A stretch of 64,000 nucleotides of DNA, from contig JAGI01000002.1 of the NCBI GenBank assembly GCA_000526575.1, positions 372,001-436,000 on the forward strand, read 5' to 3'. Under the pieces are notes generated by a model, which made no database searches, had not been told where the DNA came from, and saw only the letters and a program-made list of their open reading frames with translations. Position 1 is the first letter of the stretch, and the number at the start of each line of letters is the position of its first letter. Position numbers and translations under genes: made by a program. This stretch comes from Clostridium sp. 12(A). GTDB taxonomy: Bacteria; Bacillota; Clostridia; Lachnospirales; Lachnospiraceae. Shown one piece after another: positions 1 through 6,695 of this stretch.

Positions 1-76
1 AGAAATAAACACTTGTCAAGACATTAGCGTCTTGTGGGTTGAAAATGTTGGTTTAGTAGGGTTTGTAAATAGTTAG

Positions 77-110
77 AAGGCATTGGAGAATTATTATCCA
101 GTGCCTTTTA
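77..110 (+). terminator. Rho-independent terminator-like hairpin
   Basis: The arms AAGGCATTGG (77-86) and CCAGTGCCTT (98-107) pair over 10 bp with one G-T pair, and the right arm runs into a short T stretch. It would end transcription coming from left of the window, just before the split recombinase gene. Confidence 0.6.
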
Positions 111-190
111 TAGTATCTATAAATTAGTGATCAGGAAAGGAAGTAAATATTATGCAAACACAATCAATAGAAAACGCACAGAGTAATGTG

Positions 191-198
191 ATTCAATT
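191..198. repeat. IS66 target-site duplication, left copy
   Basis: ATTCAATT directly precedes the left end of the IS and is repeated exactly at 2838-2845. Eight base pairs is the usual IS66-family duplication length. Confidence 0.92.
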
Positions 199-255
199 GT
201 AAGCGCTACATAAAGAAGTGTATTGATCTTTCTGGATTTTTCACCTCTCGAAAAA

Positions 256-1851
256 TCAAATAGTACCTTTATTCAAGCCACAGGATTTTTGCATTGCTTC
301 TGACCAAGGCATCAGTTCTTCCAGGATACTATCGGGCTCATTTTTGTAGTCCAGCATCTTAGTCATAACTGTTTCCAGATAAAGACGGATGTTTAATCCA
401 TTTGCTTTGGCTGTTTCTGCAAGCGTGTAAACAATTGCACTTGCTTTGGCACCTTTTACAGTGTCATGAAAGAGGAAGTTTTTTCTTCCCATAACATATG
501 ATTTCACGGCTCTTTCAGCTGCGTTATTACTAATGGAGCATCTTCCATCAAGGAGGTAATTCTCCATATACGATTTTTGGTTTTGGGCATAGTTAATTGC
601 CTTGGCAAGCTTTGATCCGCCAAGGGCATTTATCCCATTCACCCACTTCCAGAATGCATCCAGTACAGGTCGCTCCAGTTCAAGACGCTTTTTCTGTCGC
701 TCTTCTGGTTCTAAGTCTTTCAGTTCTTTCTCTATCTGAAAGAGTTGGTTGCAGTAGGAATAGCCTGTGTAGGCTTCAGATTTTTCGGAGCATGATCCCT
801 TCTTCTTGGGAATCGCTTCGAACATATATCTTCGAAGATGTGCCCAGCACCCGCATCGGGTAATGTCACTCAAACGGTTGTATCCGCTGAAGCCGTCCGT
901 ATGGACAAACCCGTGATAATCAGCAAGGAACTTTGCTGCATGATAGCCGCCCCTTGATGGTTGATACTCGTAAAGCACAATCCGGTGCTCTTCAAATGCA
1001 CCGCTGGTGTACAACCATATGTAAGACTTTGATTCTGGAGTCTTGCCATCTTCATTCAAAACCTGGCATGTCGTCTCGTCTACATGAATGACGGACTGCC
1101 TAAGAAGATACTCATGATATCTCTCATAAACGGGTTCCAGATATTCTTCTGCGCATGTATTGAACCAGCTGGCAATGGTTCCACGATTCAGCTTGACTCC
1201 CAGCTGTGCCCAATCCTGCTCCTGACGATAAAACGGAAGATAGTTCGTACACTTCTGATACATGATGTAAGAGACCGCTGTAGCAGAAGCCATACTGTGA
1301 TTGATGAGTGGCTTTGGCACAGGTGCCTTCTCAATGGTTGAATCACCATCTTCACGGCACTGTGGACATGCATAGCTATGCTGTACGTATTGGACACGTT
1401 CCACTTTTGCTGGAGTGATATGAATCTCTTCACGAACAACTTTGGAGCCGATATCTTCCATTTTAGTATTACAGTAAGGGCAGTTACGAGAATCACCTTC
1501 CAGTAAAAGCTCAATGGTCCTTATCGGTACATTTTTTGTAAGTTCATCATGCGTAGCACGGGATTTTTTCTTCTCATGCGCTGTCACATTGATCATTTCC
1601 GGTTCGTGAACGTGTTCATCAATTCCCAACTGATCGAACAAGCTGAGTTGTCCGTCAATGTAAGGTAAGTTCGATGATTTCTCACTGGAAATACCAAAGA
1701 TTTTTCGTTTCAGTTCATTAATTGTTTCCGTGAGGTTTGCAATGGTCTGGTTTAATTGTTCCATCTGATGATCTTTTGCTTCCAGCTGTTTGAGCAGATT
1801 ACTGACCAGCAGATTCATGTTAAGATCTTCGGTTTCAACAGACTTTTTCAT
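256..1851 (-). CDS. tnpC: IS66 family transposase (TnpC, DDE type)
   Basis: A 531-residue DDE transposase that cuts and joins IS66 ends. It begins with a leucine-zipper-like coiled coil (about residues 15-55), followed by a zinc-ribbon pattern (CPYC near 125, CPQC near 163). The acidic catalytic core follows: HVDET near 258, HTDGFSGYN near 320 and the NNAAERAVK glutamate motif near 450. Length is normal for the family. Two ATGs lie close together; the second (1851) is chosen because AAGGAGG is 9 nt upstream of it and only 3 nt from the first. It is the last gene of the IS operon. Confidence 0.95.
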   Translation of the reverse strand: MKKSVETEDLNMNLLVSNLLKQLEAKDHQMEQLNQTIANLTETINELKRKIFGISSEKSSNLPYIDGQLSLFDQLGIDEHVHEPEMINVTAHEKKKSRATHDELTKNVPIRTIELLLEGDSRNCPYCNTKMEDIGSKVVREEIHITPAKVERVQYVQHSYACPQCREDGDSTIEKAPVPKPLINHSMASATAVSYIMYQKCTNYLPFYRQEQDWAQLGVKLNRGTIASWFNTCAEEYLEPVYERYHEYLLRQSVIHVDETTCQVLNEDGKTPESKSYIWLYTSGAFEEHRIVLYEYQPSRGGYHAAKFLADYHGFVHTDGFSGYNRLSDITRCGCWAHLRRYMFEAIPKKKGSCSEKSEAYTGYSYCNQLFQIEKELKDLEPEERQKKRLELERPVLDAFWKWVNGINALGGSKLAKAINYAQNQKSYMENYLLDGRCSISNNAAERAVKSYVMGRKNFLFHDTVKGAKASAIVYTLAETAKANGLNIRLYLETVMTKMLDYKNEPDSILEELMPWSEAMQKSCGLNKGTI

Positions 1852-1945
1852 GACCATGTACCTCCTTGAATGATATACTTATTATACCACAAAGGAGACC
1901 GCAAAGCCAGTAAATAAGCGGTTCTGCGTGTACTTTATCAGATGC

Positions 1946-2299
1946 TTAAAAGGGCTTTTTGGCAACGGGTTTAATTGCCTTTGGCTGCTCAATAGAAAGA
2001 CCTTCCATAAGCCAACGGAATTCCTGTCTGGTCAAATTTCTAACATCTTCTGAATTACGTGGCCACTGGAAACGGCCGGAATCTAACCGTTTATAAAGTA
2101 ACACAAAACCATCTTTGTCAAAATGCAGTGCCTTCAGTCTGTCGCATCTTTTTCCGCAGAAAAGAAAAAGGGAATTACTGAAAGGATCTAACTCATAGGT
2201 ATCCCGGACAATTGCCATAAGACCGTCTATGCTACGCCTCATATCGGTGTAGCCGGCCACAAGAAATATCTTTGCCACGCCGGAGAGATCACCTAGCAC
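1946..2299 (-). CDS. tnpB: IS66 family accessory protein TnpB
   Basis: A 117-residue protein with the hallmark IS66 Orf2 pattern: YTDMRRSIDGL near the N-terminus, then LFLFCGKRCDRLKAL and DGFVLLYKRLDSGRFQWP. It is needed with TnpA for IS66 transposition, although its biochemical role is poorly defined. It overlaps tnpA by 7 bp, suggesting translational coupling. Intact, normal length. Confidence 0.94.
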   Translation of the reverse strand: MLGDLSGVAKIFLVAGYTDMRRSIDGLMAIVRDTYELDPFSNSLFLFCGKRCDRLKALHFDKDGFVLLYKRLDSGRFQWPRNSEDVRNLTRQEFRWLMEGLSIEQPKAIKPVAKKPF

Positions 2300-2658
2300 A
2301 GTTGTCGCAACGCATTTAATGTTGCTGTAATAATGGCGGCATCTGCATTGTTACTGATAGCCAAAACAAAGCCATTGTATTCCAGATGGATTGCAATCCG
2401 ATCCGTTTGTTTTTTAGGAAGAACTGCTTTTGTTTCTTGCAGTTCGTTGTAGTGAATTGGTACAACTTCTGTTTTCTCTAGAACTTTTGGAACAGAGTCA
2501 GGAATCATAGAGGCTTTCTTCCTCAGCCGCTTTATATTGTAATAAAAAGAGCTGGTAGGTATACCATTCTGACTGCACCAGGCGTAATCAGATAAGCCGC
2601 TTACGCGGCACTGCTGGATGCAATCCATCCAGTATTCATCTTTTTGAGCTTTTGTCAT
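2293..2658 (-). CDS. tnpA: IS66 family accessory protein TnpA (helix-turn-helix)
   Basis: A 121-residue protein. The N-terminal part (WMDCIQQCRVSGLSDYAWCSQNGIP) is a helix-turn-helix of the kind found in IS66 Orf1 and probably binds the IS ends. It is the first gene of the IS operon and overlaps tnpB. Intact. Confidence 0.92.
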   Translation of the reverse strand: MTKAQKDEYWMDCIQQCRVSGLSDYAWCSQNGIPTSSFYYNIKRLRKKASMIPDSVPKVLEKTEVVPIHYNELQETKAVLPKKQTDRIAIHLEYNGFVLAISNNADAAIITATLNALRQLC

Positions 2659-2837
2659 ATTTTAAAATCCTCCAAGAAAATATGGAGTAAAATGATACAA
2701 AAGTTTGAAGTAAAATAGCAGTGAAATGCTACAACCTTTGTTGTTCAAGAACAGAACTTAGAGTGAATTACTCCAACTGTCCTTATTTTACAGCAAAAAA
2801 AGTCAATTAGCACGACGGTAGATTATGTTGCGCTTAC

Positions 2838-2845
2838 ATTCAATT
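2838..2845. repeat. IS66 target-site duplication, right copy
   Basis: Exact repeat of ATTCAATT (191-198) immediately after the right IS end. The recombinase frame continues from here. Confidence 0.92.
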
Positions 2846-3659
2846 AGAGGTAGTTAAGAAGTCAAAACAGAATCCAAAGCTGAAGACAGACGGAGCAGAA
2901 AAGCAGACTCCTAATAATAATTCTGTAGATCGTTGGGTATACCCCATTAGAGAAAAATCAGATGTTAAAAAGTGTATTGATTATTTACATGAGAAAGCAT
3001 TGTCAGCAACCAGGTTGGACACACAAAGAGCTGCATATCGTGATTGGTTTCTTTTTGTCGTTGGAATCAATGTTGGATTACGTGTGTCAGATTTGACTCG
3101 GCTTAAATGGGATAATATTTTTGAGGCTGACATGAAAACTTTTGTCGATGGAAGAAATAAAGAAGAACAGAAAACTGGTAAAATGAAATTAATCTGTCCA
3201 AACGAATATATGAAGAAAGTAGTCAAAGAGTATTTGTATTTCTCTGACGTTGAACCAAAAGCTGACAAGTACGTGTTCCTGTCTGGGAGAAAGAATAAAG
3301 ACGGGGGATATTCGCAGATTTCGGATGCAGCCGTTGAGAAAATGATTAAGGAAGTAACAGGGGCTTGTGGCATCACAGGAACCTACAACACTCATAGTCT
3401 TAGGAAAACCTATGCTTATCACAAGTATATGATGTATGTGCGGAATAATGATCCTCTCTCTCTAGTTAAGGTACAGAAGGATCTAAATCATAGGAATAGC
3501 AGCGATACGGCTAGGTATCTTGGTATTACGAGAGACGAGCAGATTAAAAGTAGTATGGAACTTGGAGAATATTGGGATTTATAATGGAATAGAGGCTTGA
3601 AGTGTGGTAAAATAGAGGAAAATAAGTAATTGCGGCAATATAGAAAGGAGGAGTTGTAC

Positions 3660-4415
3660 ATGTTGGATTTAATTGACGATATAGAAACTGCGTTGTTAAG
3701 TGACAACTTGCGATGTGCGCTAGGAATGGCTCTAACTTTGCCAGATATTTGTGGTCAAATAGAATTTCCTACTCAAAAAGATGTTGGGAAAAGATATACT
3801 GGTTGGTGTGAAAAATACTTATTTAATCAAGGCTGTCACTCTCATATTCCTTTTACTGAAAATATTCCAGATAGTGAACAAAGAGTTATTAGCCCAGAAA
3901 TTTGTTATAAATTACGATGTGCTTATTTACATTCAGGCAACTTAGAGCTTAATCAGAGAAAAGGGGATAGCTTTATTGAGTTTAGGCTTATAATATCTCA
4001 TCCGCAAGATGAGGGGATTTACGTTGAGACTGTCGTTAAAGATCAATATATGACAATAGATATTCGACATTTAACAAGAGTAATTTGTGACACTGCAAAA
4101 GAATATTATAGTAATCATAATTCAAAAGAAGATTTTCAATCAAAACATATTCGTATAATAGATGTTACAAGAGAGTCGGAGAAGGTGAGTGCCTTTCTTG
4201 AGCGTAAAAATGAAATAGACGATAGGGAAAATGCTTTACTTGATTATAATCAATTATCTAAAGGAGCAAAAAAATTACTTGAAGATATACAAAGTGGACG
4301 CAACAATGTAAGTTCATTGACTAAAGCAGGTAGAGAAATTACTCAAGAAGAAACTGATTTAATGATCCAGTACTATGAATTAATAAAAGGAGGGTTTTTA
4401 ATCTTTAAGTCCTAA
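3660..4415 (+). CDS. HEPN-like protein (putative abortive-infection/toxin type)
   Basis: A 251-residue protein. The ATG at 3660 is chosen over an in-frame upstream start because GGAGG sits at 3647-3651. Residues 80-95 read CYKLRCAYLHSGN and hold an Arg-x4-His motif (R86, H91), the form seen in HEPN ribonucleases. The preceding LTLPDICG...YTGWCEKY stretch resembles hypothetical proteins built around the same RCA-LH core (recognition from memory). HEPN domains often act as RNases in defence and toxin-antitoxin systems. It is followed after 28 nt by a coiled-coil gene with its own GGAGG site, so the two look like a cassette beside the broken recombinase. The HEPN call is tentative. Confidence 0.5.
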   Translation: MLDLIDDIETALLSDNLRCALGMALTLPDICGQIEFPTQKDVGKRYTGWCEKYLFNQGCHSHIPFTENIPDSEQRVISPEICYKLRCAYLHSGNLELNQRKGDSFIEFRLIISHPQDEGIYVETVVKDQYMTIDIRHLTRVICDTAKEYYSNHNSKEDFQSKHIRIIDVTRESEKVSAFLERKNEIDDRENALLDYNQLSKGAKKLLEDIQSGRNNVSSLTKAGREITQEETDLMIQYYELIKGGFLIFKS

Positions 4416-4443
4416 TAGATTGTATAATAATGGAGGAAATACT

Positions 4444-5091
4444 ATGGATGTGGAATCTGTCAAACAGGAAATTGCAGACCTAGTTGCTACTAAGGAATCT
4501 TTGATTGCTGATTTAGACACGCAAAAAAATACCTTGATTAATATTTTAAAGCCATTTATAAGCACTGAATTGCAGAAAATTATAGAGGAAGAAGTTAAGA
4601 AGAATCCCAGCCACACTAAATCATTGGGAATAGAAAAATTAAGTGACATGAAAAAAAGATTAAATAATTTATTGGTTTCTTCCGACTCATTAGTTAATAA
4701 AACATTTTCAGATAATCAGTTTTGGATTCATGTAAACTATAAAATTATCGAAGAAAGAGATAGTTTTGGTCAAAGATATAACAATAAAAAGACAGCAACT
4801 AATAAAATTATAGAAGGCATAAAGATTGTCTTTGGAAAAGCAGGAGAGATACTTGTAGATTATGGTTATGATAAGACTGGTTCGGATCGCACTTCTAGGT
4901 GGCAAACATCAGTTAATTCAGAAATAGTTTTTGGATCAAATCACGGCTTTTATATACCTGAACATATAGATCATGAAATAAAAAAATATTCTGAGAGTAT
5001 ATCGCCTTTACATGACACTATTGATAAATTAAATAAATTGGATAAAAAATTTAATCAGCAAGAAGCATTAGATTTATGGGAACAAGCCTAA
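4444..5091 (+). CDS. Unknown coiled-coil protein, partner of HEPN-like gene
   Basis: A 215-residue protein starting at ATG 4444 behind GGAGG. Residues 1-40 and 170-205 are Lys/Glu-rich, predicted helical and coiled-coil-like. The centre (KTGSDRTSRWQTSVNSEIVFG) looks globular. No membrane segment or signal is visible. I do not recognise the family. Its position right after the HEPN-like gene suggests a functional pair (for example antitoxin or sensor), which is inference only. Confidence 0.6.
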   Translation: MDVESVKQEIADLVATKESLIADLDTQKNTLINILKPFISTELQKIIEEEVKKNPSHTKSLGIEKLSDMKKRLNNLLVSSDSLVNKTFSDNQFWIHVNYKIIEERDSFGQRYNNKKTATNKIIEGIKIVFGKAGEILVDYGYDKTGSDRTSRWQTSVNSEIVFGSNHGFYIPEHIDHEIKKYSESISPLHDTIDKLNKLDKKFNQQEALDLWEQA

Positions 5092-5129
5092 AAATAAAAG
5101 AACTGTTTCAATGTAAAAAAGGCGATAGG

Positions 5130-5405
5130 TTATTTACTATCGTCTTTTTTTATCTCGTCATGATATTGGCTTAGCTTATTATAATAGGCAAACAATCGTT
5201 TAAGCGTTGGGTCGTCTGGAACAATAATTTCATTTGGGGTACATTCCAGTTCTTTGCACAATGCCTCCAATGTCTCTAATTTTATACTTGTAGAATCTCC
5301 ATTGTAAATTGCAGTTATTGTAGGGTATGTGACTCCGATCCGCTTCGCAAGTTCATATCTGGTCATCCCTTTTTCGGCGAGTTTCTCTTTAATATGCAGT
5401 CGCAT
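5130..5405 (-). CDS. XRE/Cro-type HTH transcriptional regulator
   Basis: A 91-residue protein. ATG at 5405 is used because GAGGTG lies 6 nt upstream. Residues 1-65 form an HTH_3/Cro domain: KEKLAEKGMTRYELAKRIGVTYPTITAIYNGD, then KLETLEALCKELECTPNEII. This is typical of small repressors of mobile elements. It is divergent from mazF across an extremely AT-rich 150-bp gap holding two copies of a TTTATATA-type motif, so it probably represses itself and the mazF promoter. Confidence 0.85.
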   Translation of the reverse strand: MRLHIKEKLAEKGMTRYELAKRIGVTYPTITAIYNGDSTSIKLETLEALCKELECTPNEIIVPDDPTLKRLFAYYNKLSQYHDEIKKDDSK

Positions 5406-5482
5406 TATATACACCTCACTTTATATATAATATAGCATATATAGATAAGAAAATAAATATAAAATATATTTACTATATATAA

Positions 5483-5511
5483 TTGACTTTATATAAAATA
5501 TATTATATAAT
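5483..5511 (+). promoter_or_regulatory. Promoter of the mazF operon with likely HTH operators
   Basis: TTGACT (5483-5488), a 17-nt spacer and TATAAT (5506-5511). The spacer contains CTTTATATAAAATATA, nearly repeated near the HTH gene start (5417-5432, CTTTATATATAATATA), so these two sites are candidate operators for the divergent HTH regulator. Confidence 0.65.
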
Positions 5512-5559
5512 GTGTATCATAGAAATTGGAAATTTAAGGAAAGGAGAATGCGGATTACT

Positions 5560-5916
5560 ATGACACAAGATTTAAAACGATACGATGTTGTACTTGTGGA
5601 TTTTGGAAAAGAAACAATTGGTTCAGAGCAGGGGGGAGTTAGACCAGCGGTTATTATTCAAAATGACATGGGCAATCTACATAGCGGTACCACCATTGTC
5701 TTTCCATTTACTACTCAACTCAAACGCCTCAATCAACCGACGCATACTCTTATTGCTAAAGGAAAGCATAAAGGGTTGGTTGAGGATTCTATGGTATTAG
5801 GTGAGGCTATTAGACAGATAGATCAGAAAAGAATACAAGAATACCTTGGCACAATAACCGACATTAATGAAAGGAACGAAATTAAGCGTGTGTATGCCGC
5901 AAATTTCGGAGAATAG
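5560..5916 (+). CDS. mazF: MazF/PemK family toxin (endoribonuclease)
   Basis: About 119 residues, the normal MazF length. It has the family core: RYDVVLVDFG, then EQGGVRPAVIIQND (substrate-binding GxxRPxVI), TIVFPFTTQ and LVEDSMVLGEAIRQIDQKRI. MazF toxins cleave mRNA at short sequence motifs. An ATG at 5548 is only 2 nt from the GGAG site, so the in-frame ATG at 5560 is preferred, though the choice is uncertain. No classical MazE is present. The divergent HTH gene or the following 93-codon gene could be the antitoxin. Confidence 0.85.
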   Translation: MTQDLKRYDVVLVDFGKETIGSEQGGVRPAVIIQNDMGNLHSGTTIVFPFTTQLKRLNQPTHTLIAKGKHKGLVEDSMVLGEAIRQIDQKRIQEYLGTITDINERNEIKRVYAANFGE

Positions 5917-5924
5917 GTGGTTAA

Positions 5925-6206
5925 ATGCATTATGTTGAAATGACCATAGAAGAAGCTAATGAATACTATAAAGGGACAAAAGGGAAAACGGTATTAGTAG
6001 CTGTACAGGATTTAGAAAAAGATGATGTAGTAGAATTTACAAAACGAAATAAAGATGAATGTGTGAATATCATAAATGAAGCTGAAACAATTGCAAGAGT
6101 ATATGATGATTTTATTAATCAATTGAGAGTTTTCACTGAAAAGCAATCAGATATAAGGAATATTGTACCACGAGGAAAATTGAGTACAATATTGTTAAAA
6201 GAATAA
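5925..6206 (+). CDS. Hypothetical protein downstream of mazF
   Basis: A 93-residue acidic protein (MTIEEANEYYKG..., then DLEKDDVVEF) starting 8 nt after mazF and so probably co-transcribed. I do not recognise it. Size and position would suit an antitoxin or accessory protein, but nothing in the sequence proves that. No start of the quality of its neighbours is seen; the upstream GGTGG is weak. Confidence 0.6.
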   Translation: MHYVEMTIEEANEYYKGTKGKTVLVAVQDLEKDDVVEFTKRNKDECVNIINEAETIARVYDDFINQLRVFTEKQSDIRNIVPRGKLSTILLKE

Positions 6207-6219
6207 TTTAGGTAAAAAA

Positions 6220-6233
6220 CAAATATATGTTCG
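6220..6233 (+). promoter_or_regulatory. LexA-like half-conserved operator, upstream copy
   Basis: CAAAT-ATAT-GTTCG matches the Gram-positive LexA (DinR) form CGAAC-N4-GTTCG at 8 of 10 defined positions. It shares its entire right half (ATATGTTCG) with a second site 38 bp downstream. Confidence 0.4.
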
Positions 6234-6251
6234 AAAAAAGTCAACTTTTAC

Positions 6252-6280
6252 TTGACTAGCACATATGTTCGATGTATAAT
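6252..6280 (+). promoter_or_regulatory. Promoter with LexA-like operator between -35 and -10
   Basis: TTGACT (6252-6257), 17-nt spacer, TATAAT (6275-6280). The spacer holds AGCAC-ATAT-GTTCG (6258-6271), 8 of 10 matches to the SOS box. A repressor there would block polymerase directly. It reads towards the hairpin region, the tRNA and the long + strand operon, so it may be the DNA-damage-inducible start of the element's early genes. Confidence 0.6.
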
Positions 6281-6316
6281 CAAAACAGTTTAGATGGCAG
6301 TTATTTCCTGACATAA

Positions 6317-6377
6317 AAATTGCAGCCTATTAAGGATCATAGGTGTTGGCGCACCTCCTCTAAACAGGCTGCAATTT
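6317..6377 (+). ncRNA. Structured leader or small RNA hairpin with UUGGCG loop
   Basis: A perfect 12-bp stem (AAATTGCAGCCT 6317-6328 with AGGCTGCAATTT 6366-6377) encloses an inner hairpin AGGTG-TTGGCG-CACCT (6341-6356). It lies about 30 nt after the predicted start of the promoter at 6252. On the minus strand the stem is followed by five T, so it could also be a reverse terminator. No known RNA family is recognised. Confidence 0.55.
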
Positions 6378-6398
6378 ACATAATTAAACACAATACAT

Positions 6399-6462
6399 AA
6401 ATTCATTTTTGGCGAAATGAATTTAAGAGATATAGCAGAAAGCTATACTTGATTTTATTTTA
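6399..6462 (+). other. Two further hairpins in the leader; second may terminate
   Basis: AAATTCATTT-TTGGCG-AAATGAATTT (6399-6424) is a perfect 10-bp stem with the same loop as the hairpin before it. TATAGC-AGAAA-GCTATA (6431-6447) is followed by a T-rich run (6452-6460), so it may be a weak terminator. The remainder of 6463-6550 shows no gene. Confidence 0.5.
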
Positions 6463-6550
6463 CATAATTTATTAGTAATAGTCAAGTATTTTCATATAAT
6501 CAGCGTTTCTGCTAAATGTATCCAATTAGAAAAAGAGAATTATATATTAT

Positions 6551-6622
6551 ACCTCATTAGCCAAGTGGTAAGGCACAGGATTTTGACTCCTGGACTCACT
6601 GGTTCGATGCCAGTATGAGGTG
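6551..6622 (+). tRNA. tRNA-Gln (anticodon UUG)
   Basis: Full cloverleaf: acceptor ACCTCAT/ATGAGGT (7 bp), D arm GCC...GGC, anticodon stem CAGGA/TCCTG with loop TTTTGAC (anticodon TTG at 6583-6585), T arm ACTGG-TTCGATG-CCAGT. CCA is not encoded. It lies inside the element between the leader hairpins and the first large gene, as in phages that carry tRNAs to match codon use. It reads CAA/CAG and is not a stop-codon suppressor. Confidence 0.92.
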
Positions 6623-6695
6623 GTATTTTGGTCGGCAAAAAATGCAAGACCTTAGTTAAAGTCGCTCATCAACAGAAATATAGGGAGGATTTTAA

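Larger units (their letters stand above)
199..2837 (-). mobile_element. Complete IS66-family insertion sequence
   Basis: The element is 2639 bp. Its ends are inverted repeats starting GTAAGCGC (left 199-206, right 2830-2837 as GCGCTTAC), extending imperfectly inward with a shared ACA. It carries the classic three-gene IS66 set (tnpA, tnpB, tnpC), all on the minus strand, and is flanked by the 8-bp repeat ATTCAATT. The three frames and both ends are intact, so it may still be mobile. It interrupts the recombinase gene at codon 16. No passenger gene is present. Confidence 0.95.
152..3584 (+). pseudogene. Tyrosine recombinase gene split by an IS66 insertion
   Basis: An ATG at 152 behind GGAAAGG opens a frame (MQTQSIENAQ...) that is cut after 198. 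The same frame resumes at 2846 and runs to 3584. Removing the insertion and one copy of the 8-bp duplication restores one uninterrupted 261-residue frame. The C-terminal part has the tyrosine recombinase catalytic set: Arg in GLRVSDL, HSLRK (HxxR), a His in LNHRNSS and the nucleophile Tyr in ARYLG. At 261 residues it matches small XerC/D-like phage integrases. A TTG at 3000 could start a truncated 194-residue protein, but that would lack the N-terminal DNA-binding core. Inactivation is inferred from the structure. The native role (second integrase, resolvase or invertase) is unknown. Confidence 0.88.

Noticed and set aside
3597-3625. Left attachment site matching the region after int
   Set aside because: Only a loose similarity (GTGTGGTAAAATAGAG versus GTGTAATAGAGTAAAAT), too weak to call a core repeat.
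6551-6622. tRNA as a stop-codon suppressor explaining the in-frame TAA codons
   Set aside because: The anticodon is UUG, which reads CAA/CAG, not UAA.
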